Origin: Pinguiococcus pyrenoidosus
Taxonomy: Eukaryota; Sar; Pinguiophyceae; Pinguiochrysidales; Pinguiochrysidaceae
Length of the DNA: 42,746 nt
Direction: 5' to 3'
NCBI GenBank assembly: GCA_019677205.1
Contig: JAAMXY010001119.1
Coordinates: 1 to 42,746 of the forward strand
The notes under the pieces are model-generated. The model worked only from the letters and a program-made list of their open reading frames with translations. It was not told the DNA's origin and did not search any database. The first letter of the stretch is position 1. Every line of letters begins with the position of its first letter. A program made the translations under genes and the position numbers. Below are positions 30,718-41,199 of the stretch, piece by piece.

Positions 30718-33156
30718 TCACCAAGTCAAGTCAAACAGCAGACCGTCGTTCGGGTCCTCCACCACCGTTCCAACGACGCTGGCAGCTGCGCATCCGTCCT
30801 CTCTCAAAGCTTCGACGCAGGCCGCCGCTGCATCACCGGCGACCGCGAAGAGCAGACCCCCGGAGGTCTGGGGATCGAAGAGAATCTCGTACTCCGGACG
30901 CGCCTTGAGACGCTGCCAGAACGCTTCACGAACGAGATTCTCGCCACGCCTGTTCTGCGGCGTGAGCGTCGACTCGATCCCTCGGGACACGGCTTGCTCG
31001 AAGCCGTCGAGGACGGGAATCTGCTTCAGATCGAACTTCACGTTCACCCCGGACGAGGCACGAATCATCTCCGCCGCGTGGCCGAGAAGGCCAAAGCCGG
31101 TCACGTCGGTCGCCGTGCGCACGTTGTATCTTCGCAGGATGTGCAGATACGTTCGGTTGCTCTCGAGCATGGCTTCTTCGCACGCCCGGACCCACGGTCC
31201 GCGGGACTTCTGGCGCATCTCCGCCGCCAGGATGGCGCCCGTGCCGAGCGGCTTCGTGAGCACCAAGGCTTGGCCGGGGACCAACCCACCCTTGGTCAGG
31301 ATCGACGCGCCGGCATCAGCATCGGAGCTGGAGCTGGAGCTGGAGCTGGAGCTGGAGCTGGAGCTGGGATCGGCATCCGAGCTTCGACCGGAACCGCCAG
31401 ACGCGACGTGCCCGGTCACGCTGAAGCCCATCCCGATCTCGACTCCCTCCGAGGTGTGCCCGCCAAGCAGCTCGCAGCCCGCCGCCTGAAGCTCGCGCGC
31501 AGCCCCGGCCATCATCTGAGCCAGGAGGTGCTCCGTGATCCGTTCGGAGGCAGCCGGGACCATCACCAACGCCAAGCAGGCCGTGGGTTCGCCGCCCATG
31601 GCGTAGATGTCGCTCATGGCGTGGTTCGCCGCGATCCGACCAAAGACATAGGGATCGCGGTTGAAGAGCTTCACAAAGTCGACGGTCTGCACGAGGGAGC
31701 GCCCGGGAGGAGCGGCCGGGAGCAGAGCCGCGTCGTCTGCCATTTTCGAAGCGAGGCCAAGCCTCCCGAGCACGCGTGCCAAGATCGACGCGCCAACCTT
31801 CGCCCCGCATCCGCCGCATCGCATCGTTGCGTGATCGTACAAGTGCCGCTTCTCGCCGTCGTCATAGACCGCAGGTGCGGGCGGGCGAGGTTGCAGCTCT
31901 TCCATGTCCGGCAGATCCTTGTACTTGCTCATCCACGTCCGATCGATCGTGTCCTTCAACGCCCACAGCCAGTCCCCCTCGGCGCAGAGGCGGCCTTTCG
32001 ATGCCACGGCCTTGCCATCCCCGGTCGTGAGGAGCCCAAGGAACGTCGACTGCACCTCCCACGGAATCAGTTGATCCACTTGGCCCTTCAAGGCAAAGCG
32101 GAGGTTGTGGATGAGCACGTGGCCGGCCCGGACGGCAAAGACGCCGGCCTTTGGCTTCGGATCCCAGCTCAAGTGCGCGCAGTCCCCAGCCGCGAAGACG
32201 GACCCCTGCGCCGCTGGAGAGGGCGAGCGCAGCGTCTGGTCGACGACAATGAACCCCTCATCCGTGCAGTCGAGGCCGGACTCCCGCGGCCACTGCTGCG
32301 CGGACGCCTGGGTGCACCAGATCACCTCGTCAAACTCGATACGGCTGCCATCGCTGCACACAAGGCGCCGTCGGCGCTTTGGGGCGTTCCCATGGGTGTC
32401 CTCTTCCGGGGCCTCTTCTGCGCCCTCGACGGTGGCGCCCAGGCGCAGTTCAATGCCCCTCTCCGCCAGGATCCGCTGGAACGCCGCCTGCACGCGGGGA
32501 TTGTGCCCCTTGAGCACCGTGTCTCCCCTCGAGACCAGCGCGAAGGTGGCAAGATCTTCGCTCTTCTGGAGCTGGCGCAGCTCGTTCTTGAATCGATGCT
32601 GCATGCTCAGCACCAGCTCGATCCCTCCGGCGCCTCCCCCCACCACCACGTACTTGAGAGGCTCCGCGTCCCCGTAGTTCCGCAGCTTCTGCAGCAGCGC
32701 ATGGAATCGCGCGCTGAAGCCGTCGATCGGCTTCACCGGCGTGACCACGTCCTGCAGGTCCACGCCAAAGTCCGGGGCTGGCATTCTCGCGGGCGTGATG
32801 CCGATGTCGATGCTGAGCACATCGTAGGATATCGGAGGCCTCTGCCGCTGATCCGCAGCGCTCTCCACAAACACCAGCTTGTTGTCCAGATCCAGGCCGA
32901 CGGCCCTCGCGTGCACCAGATGTGCATTGCAGAACGAGGCCGTCTTGCTCAGGTCAATGTGGCACTCCTCGCGCGAGTAGAAGCCGGCGATGTGGCCAGG
33001 GAGCATGCCACTGTAAGGCGTCTCGATGTCGCGAGTGATGAGAGTGATCAACACGCCGTCCAGCGGCTCCATGCCCAGCATCTTCAGCACGTGCACATGG
33101 GCGTGGCCGCCGCCCACCAGCACCAGATGCTTCACAGCGGGGATCTCCGCCTGCAT
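30718..33156 (-). CDS. selD: NADH dehydrogenase-like / selenide water dikinase fusion (NDH-SelD)
   Basis: Intronless, 812 aa. Residues 1-425 are a type II NADH dehydrogenase-like flavoprotein: FAD-binding LVLVGGGHAHVHVLKMLG (~11-28), NAD(P)H-binding YVVVGGGAGGIELVLSM (~169-185) and the FAD ribityl motif GSVFAAGDCAH (~318-328). Residues 440-812 are SelD, which makes selenophosphate from selenide and ATP for selenocysteine and selenouridine synthesis. MRCGGCGAKVG places Cys450 at the catalytic Cys/Sec position and Lys453 at the essential lysine, so no Sec recoding is needed. NHAMSDIYAMGGEP, LLGGHTSEG, LTKPLGTGA, TDVTGFGLLGHA and DPQTSGGLL are intact. A 14-serine run (~598-611) is inserted after TGHVASGGSG. 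The fusion is known from cyanobacteria and several algae. The start is the only upstream in-frame ATG; no leader is obvious. Confidence 0.95.
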   Translation of the reverse strand: MQAEIPAVKHLVLVGGGHAHVHVLKMLGMEPLDGVLITLITRDIETPYSGMLPGHIAGFYSREECHIDLSKTASFCNAHLVHARAVGLDLDNKLVFVESAADQRQRPPISYDVLSIDIGITPARMPAPDFGVDLQDVVTPVKPIDGFSARFHALLQKLRNYGDAEPLKYVVVGGGAGGIELVLSMQHRFKNELRQLQKSEDLATFALVSRGDTVLKGHNPRVQAAFQRILAERGIELRLGATVEGAEEAPEEDTHGNAPKRRRRLVCSDGSRIEFDEVIWCTQASAQQWPRESGLDCTDEGFIVVDQTLRSPSPAAQGSVFAAGDCAHLSWDPKPKAGVFAVRAGHVLIHNLRFALKGQVDQLIPWEVQSTFLGLLTTGDGKAVASKGRLCAEGDWLWALKDTIDRTWMSKYKDLPDMEELQPRPPAPAVYDDGEKRHLYDHATMRCGGCGAKVGASILARVLGRLGLASKMADDAALLPAAPPGRSLVQTVDFVKLFNRDPYVFGRIAANHAMSDIYAMGGEPTACLALVMVPAASERITEHLLAQMMAGAARELQAAGCELLGGHTSEGVEIGMGFSVTGHVASGGSGRSSDADPSSSSSSSSSSSSSSDADAGASILTKGGLVPGQALVLTKPLGTGAILAAEMRQKSRGPWVRACEEAMLESNRTYLHILRRYNVRTATDVTGFGLLGHAAEMIRASSGVNVKFDLKQIPVLDGFEQAVSRGIESTLTPQNRRGENLVREAFWQRLKARPEYEILFDPQTSGGLLFAVAGDAAAACVEALREDGCAAASVVGTVVEDPNDGLLFDLTW
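31325..31366. repeat. Seven GAGCTG hexamers encoding poly-Ser in SelD
   Basis: A pure hexanucleotide microsatellite on the plus strand, read on the minus strand as AGCTCC (Ser-Ser). It makes the 14-serine insert in the SelD half of the fusion. It keeps frame at any copy number and so may be length-polymorphic. Confidence 0.9.
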
Positions 33157-33299
33157 GGCGCCACTATCCGGCCAAAGCAGAGCGCCGCACTCCTTTCCCG
33201 GTCTTGCGGGGCTCGCGACGAAGGGTCGGACAGAGCTGAAGCCAAAGGGACAGCGGACAGAAGCGGTGGTGGGGAGGAAAGCGTGACAGACAGCCACGA

Positions 33300-33500
33300 A
33301 GGTTCTGGACTTTAGATTGCGGAATATCAATATCAAAATATACAATTACATGAAACATAATAGAGTTGACAGAGCAGCTCTTGAGATATTTCCTTTTTTC
33401 AAATTCATAAGTTTCTTTACTCTGATGTTTTATTGCTCAAACTACTAGAAAAGCTTTTTTAAATATAGTTTTTGAATAATATTTAAATTCAGCAGCAAAC
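33300..33500. promoter_or_regulatory. AT-rich island between divergent NDH-SelD and PPR genes
   Basis: About 200 bp of AT-rich DNA between starts at 33156 (-) and 33652 (+), with ATATCAATATCAAAATATAC and a long A/T stretch near 33460-33490. Position and composition parallel the C2/gyrB divergent region, so a bidirectional promoter is likely. Confidence 0.5.
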
Positions 33501-33651
33501 AATTTTCCCATAACAGAGGAAAATAAAGCAGAAAGGGCAAATTCTCTGTGTTGAAGCGGAGCTTGGGGCTCTCGTGAGCGGCAAAACCTTAGTCAGAAGG
33601 CCTCGCTTGAGGCGCTTCCGACCGTCGCCCTGAAAGCACAAGTCTCCAAGG

Positions 33652-36536
33652 ATGCGCTCTGCACTATGGCTGCTGCTGTGGAGCTGTCTGTGCGGCTGCT
33701 GGTCTCCTCGGGCCTTCCAGATGCCTCCCAAGGCCTTCCGGGCAGCTCCGGCGGTCACGGCGAGACGGAGCAGTGCTTCACAGGCCCAACAACGCCCTCG
33801 CGACACGTTTGGAGACAGTCGCGTCGTCCAGTGGAACAAGAAGCTGCACTCGTTGGCCAAGAAGGGCAAACACCGAGATGCGCTGGAGACGCTGAGGACG
33901 ATGCAGCAGAAGGGCATCTCGCCCACTGTGGTGTCCCACAACCACATCCTGCAGGCCTTCGCCAGGGCCAAGGACTTTGACTCTGTCCACCAATATCTCC
34001 GCCGCATGGAGTCCGATAGCCTGCAGGTGGAGCCCAATGCGTTCTCCTACGGCATTGCGGTGAGCTCCGCGGCCAAGCACGGAGCTCCTGACGTAGCAAA
34101 CCAACTGGTACGCCTATGAAATCTTGAGGAGTCTTGAGGAGAGGGGGGGAGGGGGGGAGGGGGAAGACATCACGACTTCGGCGGAATCATTCATGGGAAA
34201 TGGAATGCAATGAAATGCAGGTGGCGAATATGATCAAGAAGCAGATTCGCCCAAACGTGGTGGTCATGGGAGCTCTCGTGGACGCTCATGAGAAAGCTGG
34301 GGATTGGCTGGGGTACGCACACGTTTCTCGCCAGAAACACAAGACGTTGGAAGGCAGTGGCGACTCACGCTTGGCCTTGCTTCTCGGCCCGCGCCTCCTC
34401 TGCTTGTGACTCGTTTTGCAGAGCCTTGAGGGCATTGCTGATGATGGCGAACCTCGGAATTGCCCCCAACATTATCGCGTACAACTCGGCGCTCAGCGCG
34501 TGTGGGCGGAGTTTCAAGACGGACGAGGCGCTGGCCATCTTGCACCTGCTGCGAGACAAGGACATTCCGCCGAGTGTCTTCCGCAAGGAAGACGACGGGA
34601 GTGGAGAGAGCCAAAGCTTCGCGGCGCTCCTCGATGCGCTGCAACGACAAGTCGCCGGGGCCATGCCAGACCCCGATGAAATCACCTACAGCACCGTGCT
34701 CATCGCTCTTCAGCGGGCGCAGCGCTTCGAGTCCGTGCAGCATCTCTTTGAGGAGATGCTGCTGCAGGAAGAGAGCGACTCCTTGATCGGCCTACGGGCC
34801 ATCACGTGCTATCTCAACGCGTGCAGCCAGCTCGGTGATGGCGAGAAAGCCTCCAGGATGCTGCGAATATCCCAGGACAGGTTCGGCGTGGTGCCCGACA
34901 ACTACCACTTTGCAATGGCCATAGCAGCCAATGGGCGATGTAAGGACTGGAGAGAGGCGGTCCGGCTCGTAGAAGAGGACCTGCCTCAGTACGGATTGGA
35001 GCCCGACGAGTTCGTCCTCAGTACGGCGGTCAAGGCCTGCGCGCTGCCGACTAGCGAGGCGTGGACGAAAGGCCTTGCTCTGTACGAGGAGTATCTGGAA
35101 CGAGCGGAGGCCGGAGAGGTTTTGACTGGTGCGGCGATGCAAGCTGCAGCGACCGGCGGTAGCACAGCAGCTGCATTGGCGATTCTGAGGAGGTGGGAAA
35201 GCCGAGAGAGCTCGTCGTCAGCGGTCCTGTACAACACGGCGTTGGGAGCAACCCTGCGGAGCTCACCCCCCGACGTCGAAACGGCACGGATCCTCTTCGA
35301 GAAGATGAAAGGCCGAGTGGGAAACGCACCTAGCCCCGACATCATCAGCTACGGCACGGCGATCGCGGTCGAAGCCCGAGTGGGTGGAGAAGAGAGTGTG
35401 GACCGCATCCTGGATCTTCTAGCGAGCATGAGGTCTAGACAGCTCCGACCCAACGAGAAGATCTACGGCCTCGCAATGAACGCCGTGTGCAATGCGGCGC
35501 CCTCCAGTACAGATTGGGACGCGCCGCGCACGGAGAAGAACAGTTCCAAGAAATGGAATGCGGCTGTGGGGCTGCTCCGAAAGGCGTTGGCCGACAAGGT
35601 CGAGCCAACGTCGGCGATTGTGAATCCAGTCTTCTCGACGCTCTCGGGGGGACCTCCGCCGCAGCCACACCAGCTGAAACAGGCGCTGCAGTTGTTCAGG
35701 GTATGTGGTTCACGACGCATCGCATCGTATCGCATCGCATCACATCGCATCCCATCGCATCGTATGGCATCGCACGGCATGGCATGGCCGACAAGTGTAC
35801 GTATCTCTAATACAACCCTCCTTTGACTCGCCCAGGCGCTTGAAGCGAGTGGTCACCGCGTAGCCTCGGGGGCCATTGAGAGCTTGGTCGACGGCTTGAT
35901 CACGTTTGGGGACGGGACGAGCAGTTCCGAGCATGATAGAGATGATAGGGCTTGGTCTGCGCACAACCGCATCAGAATGGCCGTGAAGCTGCTTCGAATT
36001 CTAAGAGAGCGGAGCGAAACGTGGGAGACCAAGGCTTTGGATCGCCATGGTCTCAGTGAGTTCCCCACGCAGCTGGGAACCAAGTTGGTGACGATTGCGG
36101 AAAGGTACGGCTCCTTCCTCGTCCCGGGTCTGCCGAGCTCAACGTGTGCATAGTTCCCAAAAAAGCAGCCGAAGGTCTTTCCTAAGTCTACCGTTAATCC
36201 ACTCCAGGTATGGGGAGTGGCGAGAGGCGCTGCGTGTTTTGAACGAGATGCGCCTCGCGGGGGTATCGTTCTATGAGGTCAGGTCCCACGGAAGACGCTT
36301 CAGCCAGTGCCCTTCCCTCATCTTCGTCTTTGCAGGTCGGTGTCCTCGATGGTATCTTCCGGCGCCTGCTCAAGGCATGGTCGTTTTCGGTTCGCGGTAG
36401 TGATGATATAGAGATGCAGATGACGAGTGTACAGAGGGATACCATGCGAATGGATGCCACCGGAGAGAAGGGGGATGAGGAGCTGCTTCAGCGCATTGTG
36501 GCAATTTTGGACACGGAAGCGAGCATTGCACAGTAA
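33652..36536 (+). CDS. Pentatricopeptide repeat (PPR) protein, plastid-targeted
   Basis: Organellar RNA-binding protein. Exons 33652-34107, 34221-34312, 34422-35700, 35836-36104, 36208-36277 and 36336-36536 total 2367 nt (788 aa). Residues 1-22 are a hydrophobic leader ending in CGCWSPRAF, followed by Arg/Ala/Ser-rich sequence: the Phe-bearing bipartite plastid pattern. At least seven PPR-like helical pairs follow, e.g. WNKKLHSLAKKGKHRDALET, VSHNHILQAFARAKDFDSVH, NVVVMGALVDAHEKAGDWLG joined by splicing to ALRALLMMANLG, NIIAYNSALSACGR and ITYSTVLIALQRAQRFESVQ. The last repeat, YGEWREALRVLNEMRLAG, is split by an intron. No C-terminal E, DYW or SMR domain is seen, so RNA stabilisation or processing is more likely than editing. 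It shares an AT-rich upstream region with NDH-SelD. Confidence 0.93.
34139..34166. repeat. G-run tract in PPR intron 1
   Basis: GAGGGGGGGAGGGGGGGAGG then GGGAAG on the sense strand, inside intron 34108-34220. It has four G runs of five or more, a pattern able to form a G-quadruplex in the pre-mRNA. Confidence 0.75.
35716..35787. repeat. CATCG pentamer/decamer array in PPR intron 3
   Basis: Repeats of GCATC and GTATC or GGCATG fill most of intron 35701-35835 between donor and branch region. Another minisatellite confined to an intron. Confidence 0.85.
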
Positions 36537-36761
36537 GTTTTGGGGAGCAACCCATCGAGATGTTTTGAATCAGCAAATCCAAGGAAAGCAGTGAAGGAGA
36601 AGGACAAGGAAAGCAGTCAAGGAGAAGGACAAAGAAGTCGAGGAGGAGGAAGTCAAGGAGGCGGAAACTCAGGAGGAGAAAAAAGGAGGGAATATGAAGA
36701 GGTGCATTCCGATTTCTTCTTTTGCTTTCTCCGGTCGCGAGCGTCCTAGGGCATGTTCGGA
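36537..36761. other. GA-rich spacer between convergent genes
   Basis: Purine-rich DNA with repeated GGAGAAGGACAA and GGAGGAAGTCAAGG units between the PPR (+) and CCDC177-like (-) genes. No gene seen. Confidence 0.5.
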
Positions 36762-38306
36762 CTAGATCGCAGCGAGGCCCTCTTCCGGGTCCGCGTCCGC
36801 GTCCTTTCTGTCCTCGGAGCCAGTCCCGCCGCCGTGCAGGAGGCTCTCCAGCGACTTGTCGATTTTGTTGGAGATTCGCATTCTCTCAATGGCCTCCTTC
36901 ATCCTGCTTTTCCGTAGGAAGGCGTCATGGGCCATCTTCTTCCGCTGCTCGATGAGGAACTGCCGGTCCTCCTTGATCTTCTCAAAGCGCTCGCTCTCGT
37001 CTTCAATCTTCTGCAGGAGTCGGAGCCTTGCAAACTCCTTCATGCGACGCATCCGCTGGACGTTGTCCAAGTGATCGTCAAGCTGCAGATCGTGCTTCGT
37101 CTTCAGGGTGTGCATATGAGCGTGGCGCTGCCGCCCGACCTCCAGCTTGTACTTCTCGCCGTCCTTGATCCTCTGCACGATGGTCTTCTTTCTGTCCAGC
37201 TGGTCGAGATAGCAGTGCCGCAGCGCCTCTCTTCTCGTGGCCATCTTGGCGTCGTTCTCTTCCTTGAACTGCTTGATTCTGTCCGTCTTGAGCTGAGCAA
37301 GTGCCGACGCCCTGTCGGACGCCAGCTTGCGCTTCGCGTCGAAGCGTCGCTTCTTGTCTTCTTGCGCTTCCCGCTGGCGCTCACTCGCCTTCCGGATCTT
37401 CTCCTCGGCCTTCCGCTGCTTTTCCTCCATCTCCATCCGCAGGTGGCGGCGCTTGTCCTCCAGCATCGCGCGCACCTTGCTCTCTTTCTGCTGCATCCGT
37501 GCCTTGGACAGCTGGGCCCGGCACTCCTGCTCCCGCAGCGCGAGCTGGCTCTTGCGAGCATGCTCCTGCAGCTTCTCCCGGCGCTCCTGCTCTCGGCGCT
37601 CCGCTTCTCTCCGCCAGCGCTTCGCCTCCTCTTGCTCCATCTGCTTGATGAGCTTCTCCCGCGCGTCCTCGCTTCGGGCCAGCTCTCGTCGCCGTTCCAG
37701 CTCCTTCTCCGCCTTGACTTTCTTCTCCAGCTCGATCGCCTGGCGCTTCGCCGCCCGATCCGCCTCCCGCTGCGCCACCAGCTGCTCGTGCTCCTTCTTC
37801 TTCTTGGCCTCGGCCGCGTCTGCCGCCAGGATCTTCTGCTGCTGGAGCACCTTGATCTTCTCGTTGGCCATGAGGCGATCCAGCTCCTTCTGCTGCCGCT
37901 TCACGATGGATAGGAAGCGCTTGCGCTCCCGCTCGGCCATCTGGGCCTCCAGTGCCGAGACCACCTTGGCGGCATCTGGCTGCCTGAGCCGCTCCTGCTG
38001 GCCGGCAGGGCCCATGCCCCCATCCGCTTGCAAGTCCCTGGCCTGGCTTTCCAGCGCCGCCACGAGAGCCGCCCTCTCCTCGCGCACCAGCTGCAGCTTC
38101 TTCTGCCGCTTCCGCCGGAAGTGCTCTCGCTTGAGTGCCGCCGAGTCCTCGTTGTCGCTGTTGGTCACGAGCTTGGCGTCATCCACGGGCAGCAGCTCGT
38201 CGGGAGCCACGCCGACGCGGTGGCAGGCCTCTAGGCTGCGTGGGGAGGTGATGAGATGCGCGCCGTCGGCCGTCTCGAAGGTCTCGATGGAGTAGGACTT
38301 CTTCAT
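36762..38306 (-). CDS. CCDC177-like coiled-coil protein
   Basis: Intronless, 514 aa. The N-terminus reads IETFETADGAHLITSPRSLE, then ACHRVGVAPDELLP. This matches the short conserved head (hydrophobic patch, SPRSLEAC, G-V-x-P-x-ELLP) of animal CCDC177 and its protist relatives. It is followed by a K/R-rich segment (KREHFRRKRQKKLQLVREER). Residues 110-480 are an almost unbroken charged helix rich in Glu, Lys, Arg and Gln. The tail is acidic (EDRKDADADPEEGLAAI). No signal or membrane segment. Family members are little studied and a cytoskeletal or ciliary role is only suspected. Identification rests on the head motif; the long helix alone would match any trichohyalin-like protein. Confidence 0.75.
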   Translation of the reverse strand: MKKSYSIETFETADGAHLITSPRSLEACHRVGVAPDELLPVDDAKLVTNSDNEDSAALKREHFRRKRQKKLQLVREERAALVAALESQARDLQADGGMGPAGQQERLRQPDAAKVVSALEAQMAERERKRFLSIVKRQQKELDRLMANEKIKVLQQQKILAADAAEAKKKKEHEQLVAQREADRAAKRQAIELEKKVKAEKELERRRELARSEDAREKLIKQMEQEEAKRWRREAERREQERREKLQEHARKSQLALREQECRAQLSKARMQQKESKVRAMLEDKRRHLRMEMEEKQRKAEEKIRKASERQREAQEDKKRRFDAKRKLASDRASALAQLKTDRIKQFKEENDAKMATRREALRHCYLDQLDRKKTIVQRIKDGEKYKLEVGRQRHAHMHTLKTKHDLQLDDHLDNVQRMRRMKEFARLRLLQKIEDESERFEKIKEDRQFLIEQRKKMAHDAFLRKSRMKEAIERMRISNKIDKSLESLLHGGGTGSEDRKDADADPEEGLAAI

Positions 38307-38915
38307 CGCGCCGGAGAACGGCCAAGGCCGCCGCTCCGGCTGGTCTCAAGCCAGCAGCGCGATGCCGAGGACTTGCTGGCGTTTCTCCTTTTTCTTGCGT
38401 TGCGCTCCTATGATACTCGTACTGCTCCTTTTCTGTTCGCACTGCTGTTCCATTCTTGGGGGCCTCCCTGCCCCCTCGTTCCGTCGTTGTCGTTCCCGTT
38501 CCCGTTCCCGTTCCCGTTCCCGTTCCGGCTCCATCTCGACACGCCGAAAACACGCACATTCCTGCAGAAACCCTGTGCATTGCGAAAGCTGAAAGGCCCC
38601 TCCGGACACGCTTTCAAACTTGTGTCTGGAGGTGTCCTCACTTTTCTCGAATGGCATCAAATAGTGTCTTCAACAGTATTGCATGGTGCTTTCCCTGTTT
38701 ACGAGTATACGAATTGAGTTGTATTTGCATAATCTACGTGGAGGGCTGAAAATAATAATGAACTCCAAAGCTCTTCTCCTCCTTTCTCATCTGAGCGCTC
38801 TTCTCCTCTTCTCCTCTTCTCCTCCTCTTCTCCTCATATCTCACAGCCTAAGCAAGGCGCTTGTTCTCCGGTGCGAGCAACTGAGAGAAAGGCGCTCGGA
38901 AGGAGAAGTGGATCG
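38307..38915. other. Divergent intergenic region with simple repeats
   Basis: Lies between the CCDC177-like start (38306, minus) and the Hsp70-like start (38916, plus). It holds a CGTTCC hexamer array (listed) and a CT-rich stretch (38770-38845, CTCTTCTCCTCTTCTCC) just ahead of the Hsp70-like gene. No gene seen. Confidence 0.5.
38491..38526. repeat. CGTTCC hexanucleotide array
   Basis: Six consecutive CGTTCC units in the divergent region upstream of the CCDC177-like and Hsp70-like genes. Confidence 0.9.
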
Positions 38916-40616
38916 ATGCTGCGCAGAGCGTCGCTGCGAGCGCTGGTGGTGCGACATACGTGGCCTCGGCGGCGAGAGCAATGGCTGCACGGCACCGCGA
39001 AGCGGGAGATCTGGCCAGTTGTTCTGGGAGCGGGCTTGTACGTCACTGTCCAGGTGGTGCAGTACCTGATGCGCGCGCAACGCCGCCTGGAGGCAAAGGA
39101 GCGCATCGAGCGGCGGTGGAAGAATGGACTGCCGCTCCCGGAGGCAGATGTGGAGCTCGTGGGCAAAGAAGGGCTGGAGGCCATGGGCATCCGGCTCACC
39201 GACGCGGATGACGCCACTGGAGAGGCAGGCGCATTTGGGGCGGCGCAGAGTGTGCATGGGAGACTGCAGTTCCCTGTGGTCGGCTTTGATATCGGCGCGA
39301 CGGCTCTCAAGGTGTGCATTGCGGAGGAGAGCGCCAACGGTGTGGAGGTGCTGGAGAATGCCGAGGGCCGCCGCTCCACGCCCGCGTTCGTGGGGATAGC
39401 GCCGGGTGAGGAAGCGCCCAGTTGCGGTGCGATTTTGCAACAGAACTTGTTCCAGAGGCCAGGCAGCGCAGTCTGGGCGGTGCCGCAGCTCCTCGCTGCC
39501 GGCGAGGAGGGCGCCGAGGCCGTGTACCCGGACGGCTTCAAGAGCTTTGCAGCAGTGTCTGCAGAGGATGGGAAGCCAAACTTCGAGGGGCAGGCTGCGG
39601 AAATCGAAGCGGTGTATCGTGTGCTCCTCGGCAAGTGTGCCGAGATTGCGCACCGCCGGACTGAGACCGTTGGCGCCGCCGTCTGGGTGCAGCCGGCCTC
39701 GCTCCTGTCGCAGTTCCGCAGCAAGCACGACGCGCTTGCTGCGTTGGCGGCCGACAGCATGTCCGTGGTCACTCCGATCGTCTGCCCGGACGCGCTCGGA
39801 GCCGTCGCCGAGGCCGTGAGAATCGGAAGCCTCTCGACTCCCCAGGACTGGCCGGATGACGCCAGCAGGGTCCTCGTGGTCGACGCCGGTGGATTCGCCA
39901 CCTGCTACAGCCTAGTGTCGAAGCACGACCCGAGCGGCTCGTCGGACCTTCTGCCCGTTGAAAAGCACTTTGGCGCAAGAATCGAACAAAGCGAGGGGAA
40001 GACCGCGTTGGGCGGCATGGCGCTCGACGAGGCCATCACGTTGGCGCTGAACGAGCGGTTCTTGAGGGAGAACAGGGACGCTCCCAGTCTTGTTTTGGAA
40101 GGGTGAGTGGGCGCTTCGCGCTGCAGGGCTGTGATTCCTGTTCTTCGGCAAGAAAACTCTGACAAAGACGCGCGCATCTGCCTTCTCTGCCCACTTAGGA
40201 TGAGCCATCAGCGACTGCGGGATGCGGCTGAGGGCGCGAAGATGGAGCTGAGCGCGAAGAGCGTCTCGACAATCCAGCTTCCGTTCATCACGGCCGATCG
40301 GACTGGTCCGAAGAACCTGATCAGTGACTTCAGCTCGACCGATTTGGGGCGGGCTTGCTCCGGGGTGCTCGATTCCATGGTGGACGGCTTCAGGGCCTTC
40401 CTTCAAGGTCACGGCGGCGACTGCGCCTCGGTGCATGCTTTGGTGCTCACTGGAGGATGTGCACGAATTCCCACCCTCCGGGACGCCTTTCGAAGAGAAG
40501 CCGCCAGTCGCAACATAGCGCATTTTGTGTGCTCCGAGGCGCCGGAGGAAGATGTTGCGAGTGGCGCAACCTGGCTTGGCAGACAGATGGTGGAAGCGAC
40601 CCAACCGAAGGATTAG
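38916..40616 (+). CDS. Membrane-anchored Hsp70-family ATPase domain, no substrate-binding domain
   Basis: Exons 38916-40102 and 40199-40616 join in phase 2 (GTGAGT...TTAG, 96 nt); 534 aa. The N-terminus (MLRRASLRALVVRHTWPRRR) is a basic, amphipathic presequence type. A single hydrophobic span follows (EIWPVVLGAGLYVTVQVVQY, ~34-54), then a charged linker. From ~125 the Hsp70/actin fold begins: VVGFDIGATALKVCIAEE (phosphate 1), VEVLENAEGRRSTPAFVGI, VLVVDAGGFATCYSL (phosphate 2), LRDAAEGAKMELSAKSVSTI and LVLTGGCARIPTLRDAF (adenosine motif). The protein stops about 50 residues later where the linker and peptide-binding domain should begin. HSPA13/STCH has the same ATPase-only, membrane-anchored plan, but in the ER. 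The likely address here is mitochondrion or plastid, not proven. The phosphate-1 motif DIGATAL is divergent from DLGTTNS. Confidence 0.87.
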
Positions 40617-41199
40617 CCGAGAAGCCACGAAGGTGAAGCTACGGGACTGGAAGCGTCTTTCCTTTCTGTCATCTGCTCGCCATGAATGTGTCCCTGCCTC
40701 GACTGGTTGCGTGCCGCCGGTGCGAGGCCGACAAGCAGAATGGGGATGGCGTCAAAGCAGACCGCGCCATAGCCGGTCAGAGCGGGGCAGTCGAGAAAAC
40801 GAGAGACGGATGGAGGAATGGTCAATTCGTCAACTCCTTTGAAGGTCTTTCGATTGATGTGCCGCACTGGCAGCACACTTTGGAAGCAACGACACGGCCG
40901 GCAGGACGGCCTTGTCAGGACTTGCAAAGATCCAAATCCCCGAACGCCCAACACCGCGCCGCCCGCCGCGTCACAAACCCCGCGGCGTCGCCTCCTCCGC
41001 CGCCACCCTCGGTGTAGCCGACCGCCTCGGTTAAGCCCACCTACGATTCTTTCGGCATGGCACGCATGGTGCGGGTGTGCTGAGGGATTCCAGTATGGTC
41101 TTCGCATTCTTTGCGCGGCGCTTCGAGTCGCGGCAAAACCTTGCGTCTTCATACGTCGCGCAGCAACGAGCGTGCTTGCTTCGAGAGTGGGGCGCCCGC
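40617..41199. other. Intergenic between convergent genes
   Basis: 3' flanks of the Hsp70-like (+) and VTT (-) genes. Opposed frames (40682-41017 plus, 40613-41785 minus) are Arg/Pro-rich, without domains, and the latter runs antisense into the VTT gene. No gene supported. Confidence 0.5.

Noticed and set aside
31325-31366. Possible SECIS or Sec recoding linked to SelD
   Set aside because: The catalytic position is Cys and the frame has no internal TGA; the array is a plain hexamer repeat.
30625-33315. 896-codon plus-strand frame opposite NDH-SelD
   Set aside because: Antisense shadow with repeated low-complexity runs mirroring the poly-Ser array; no domain.
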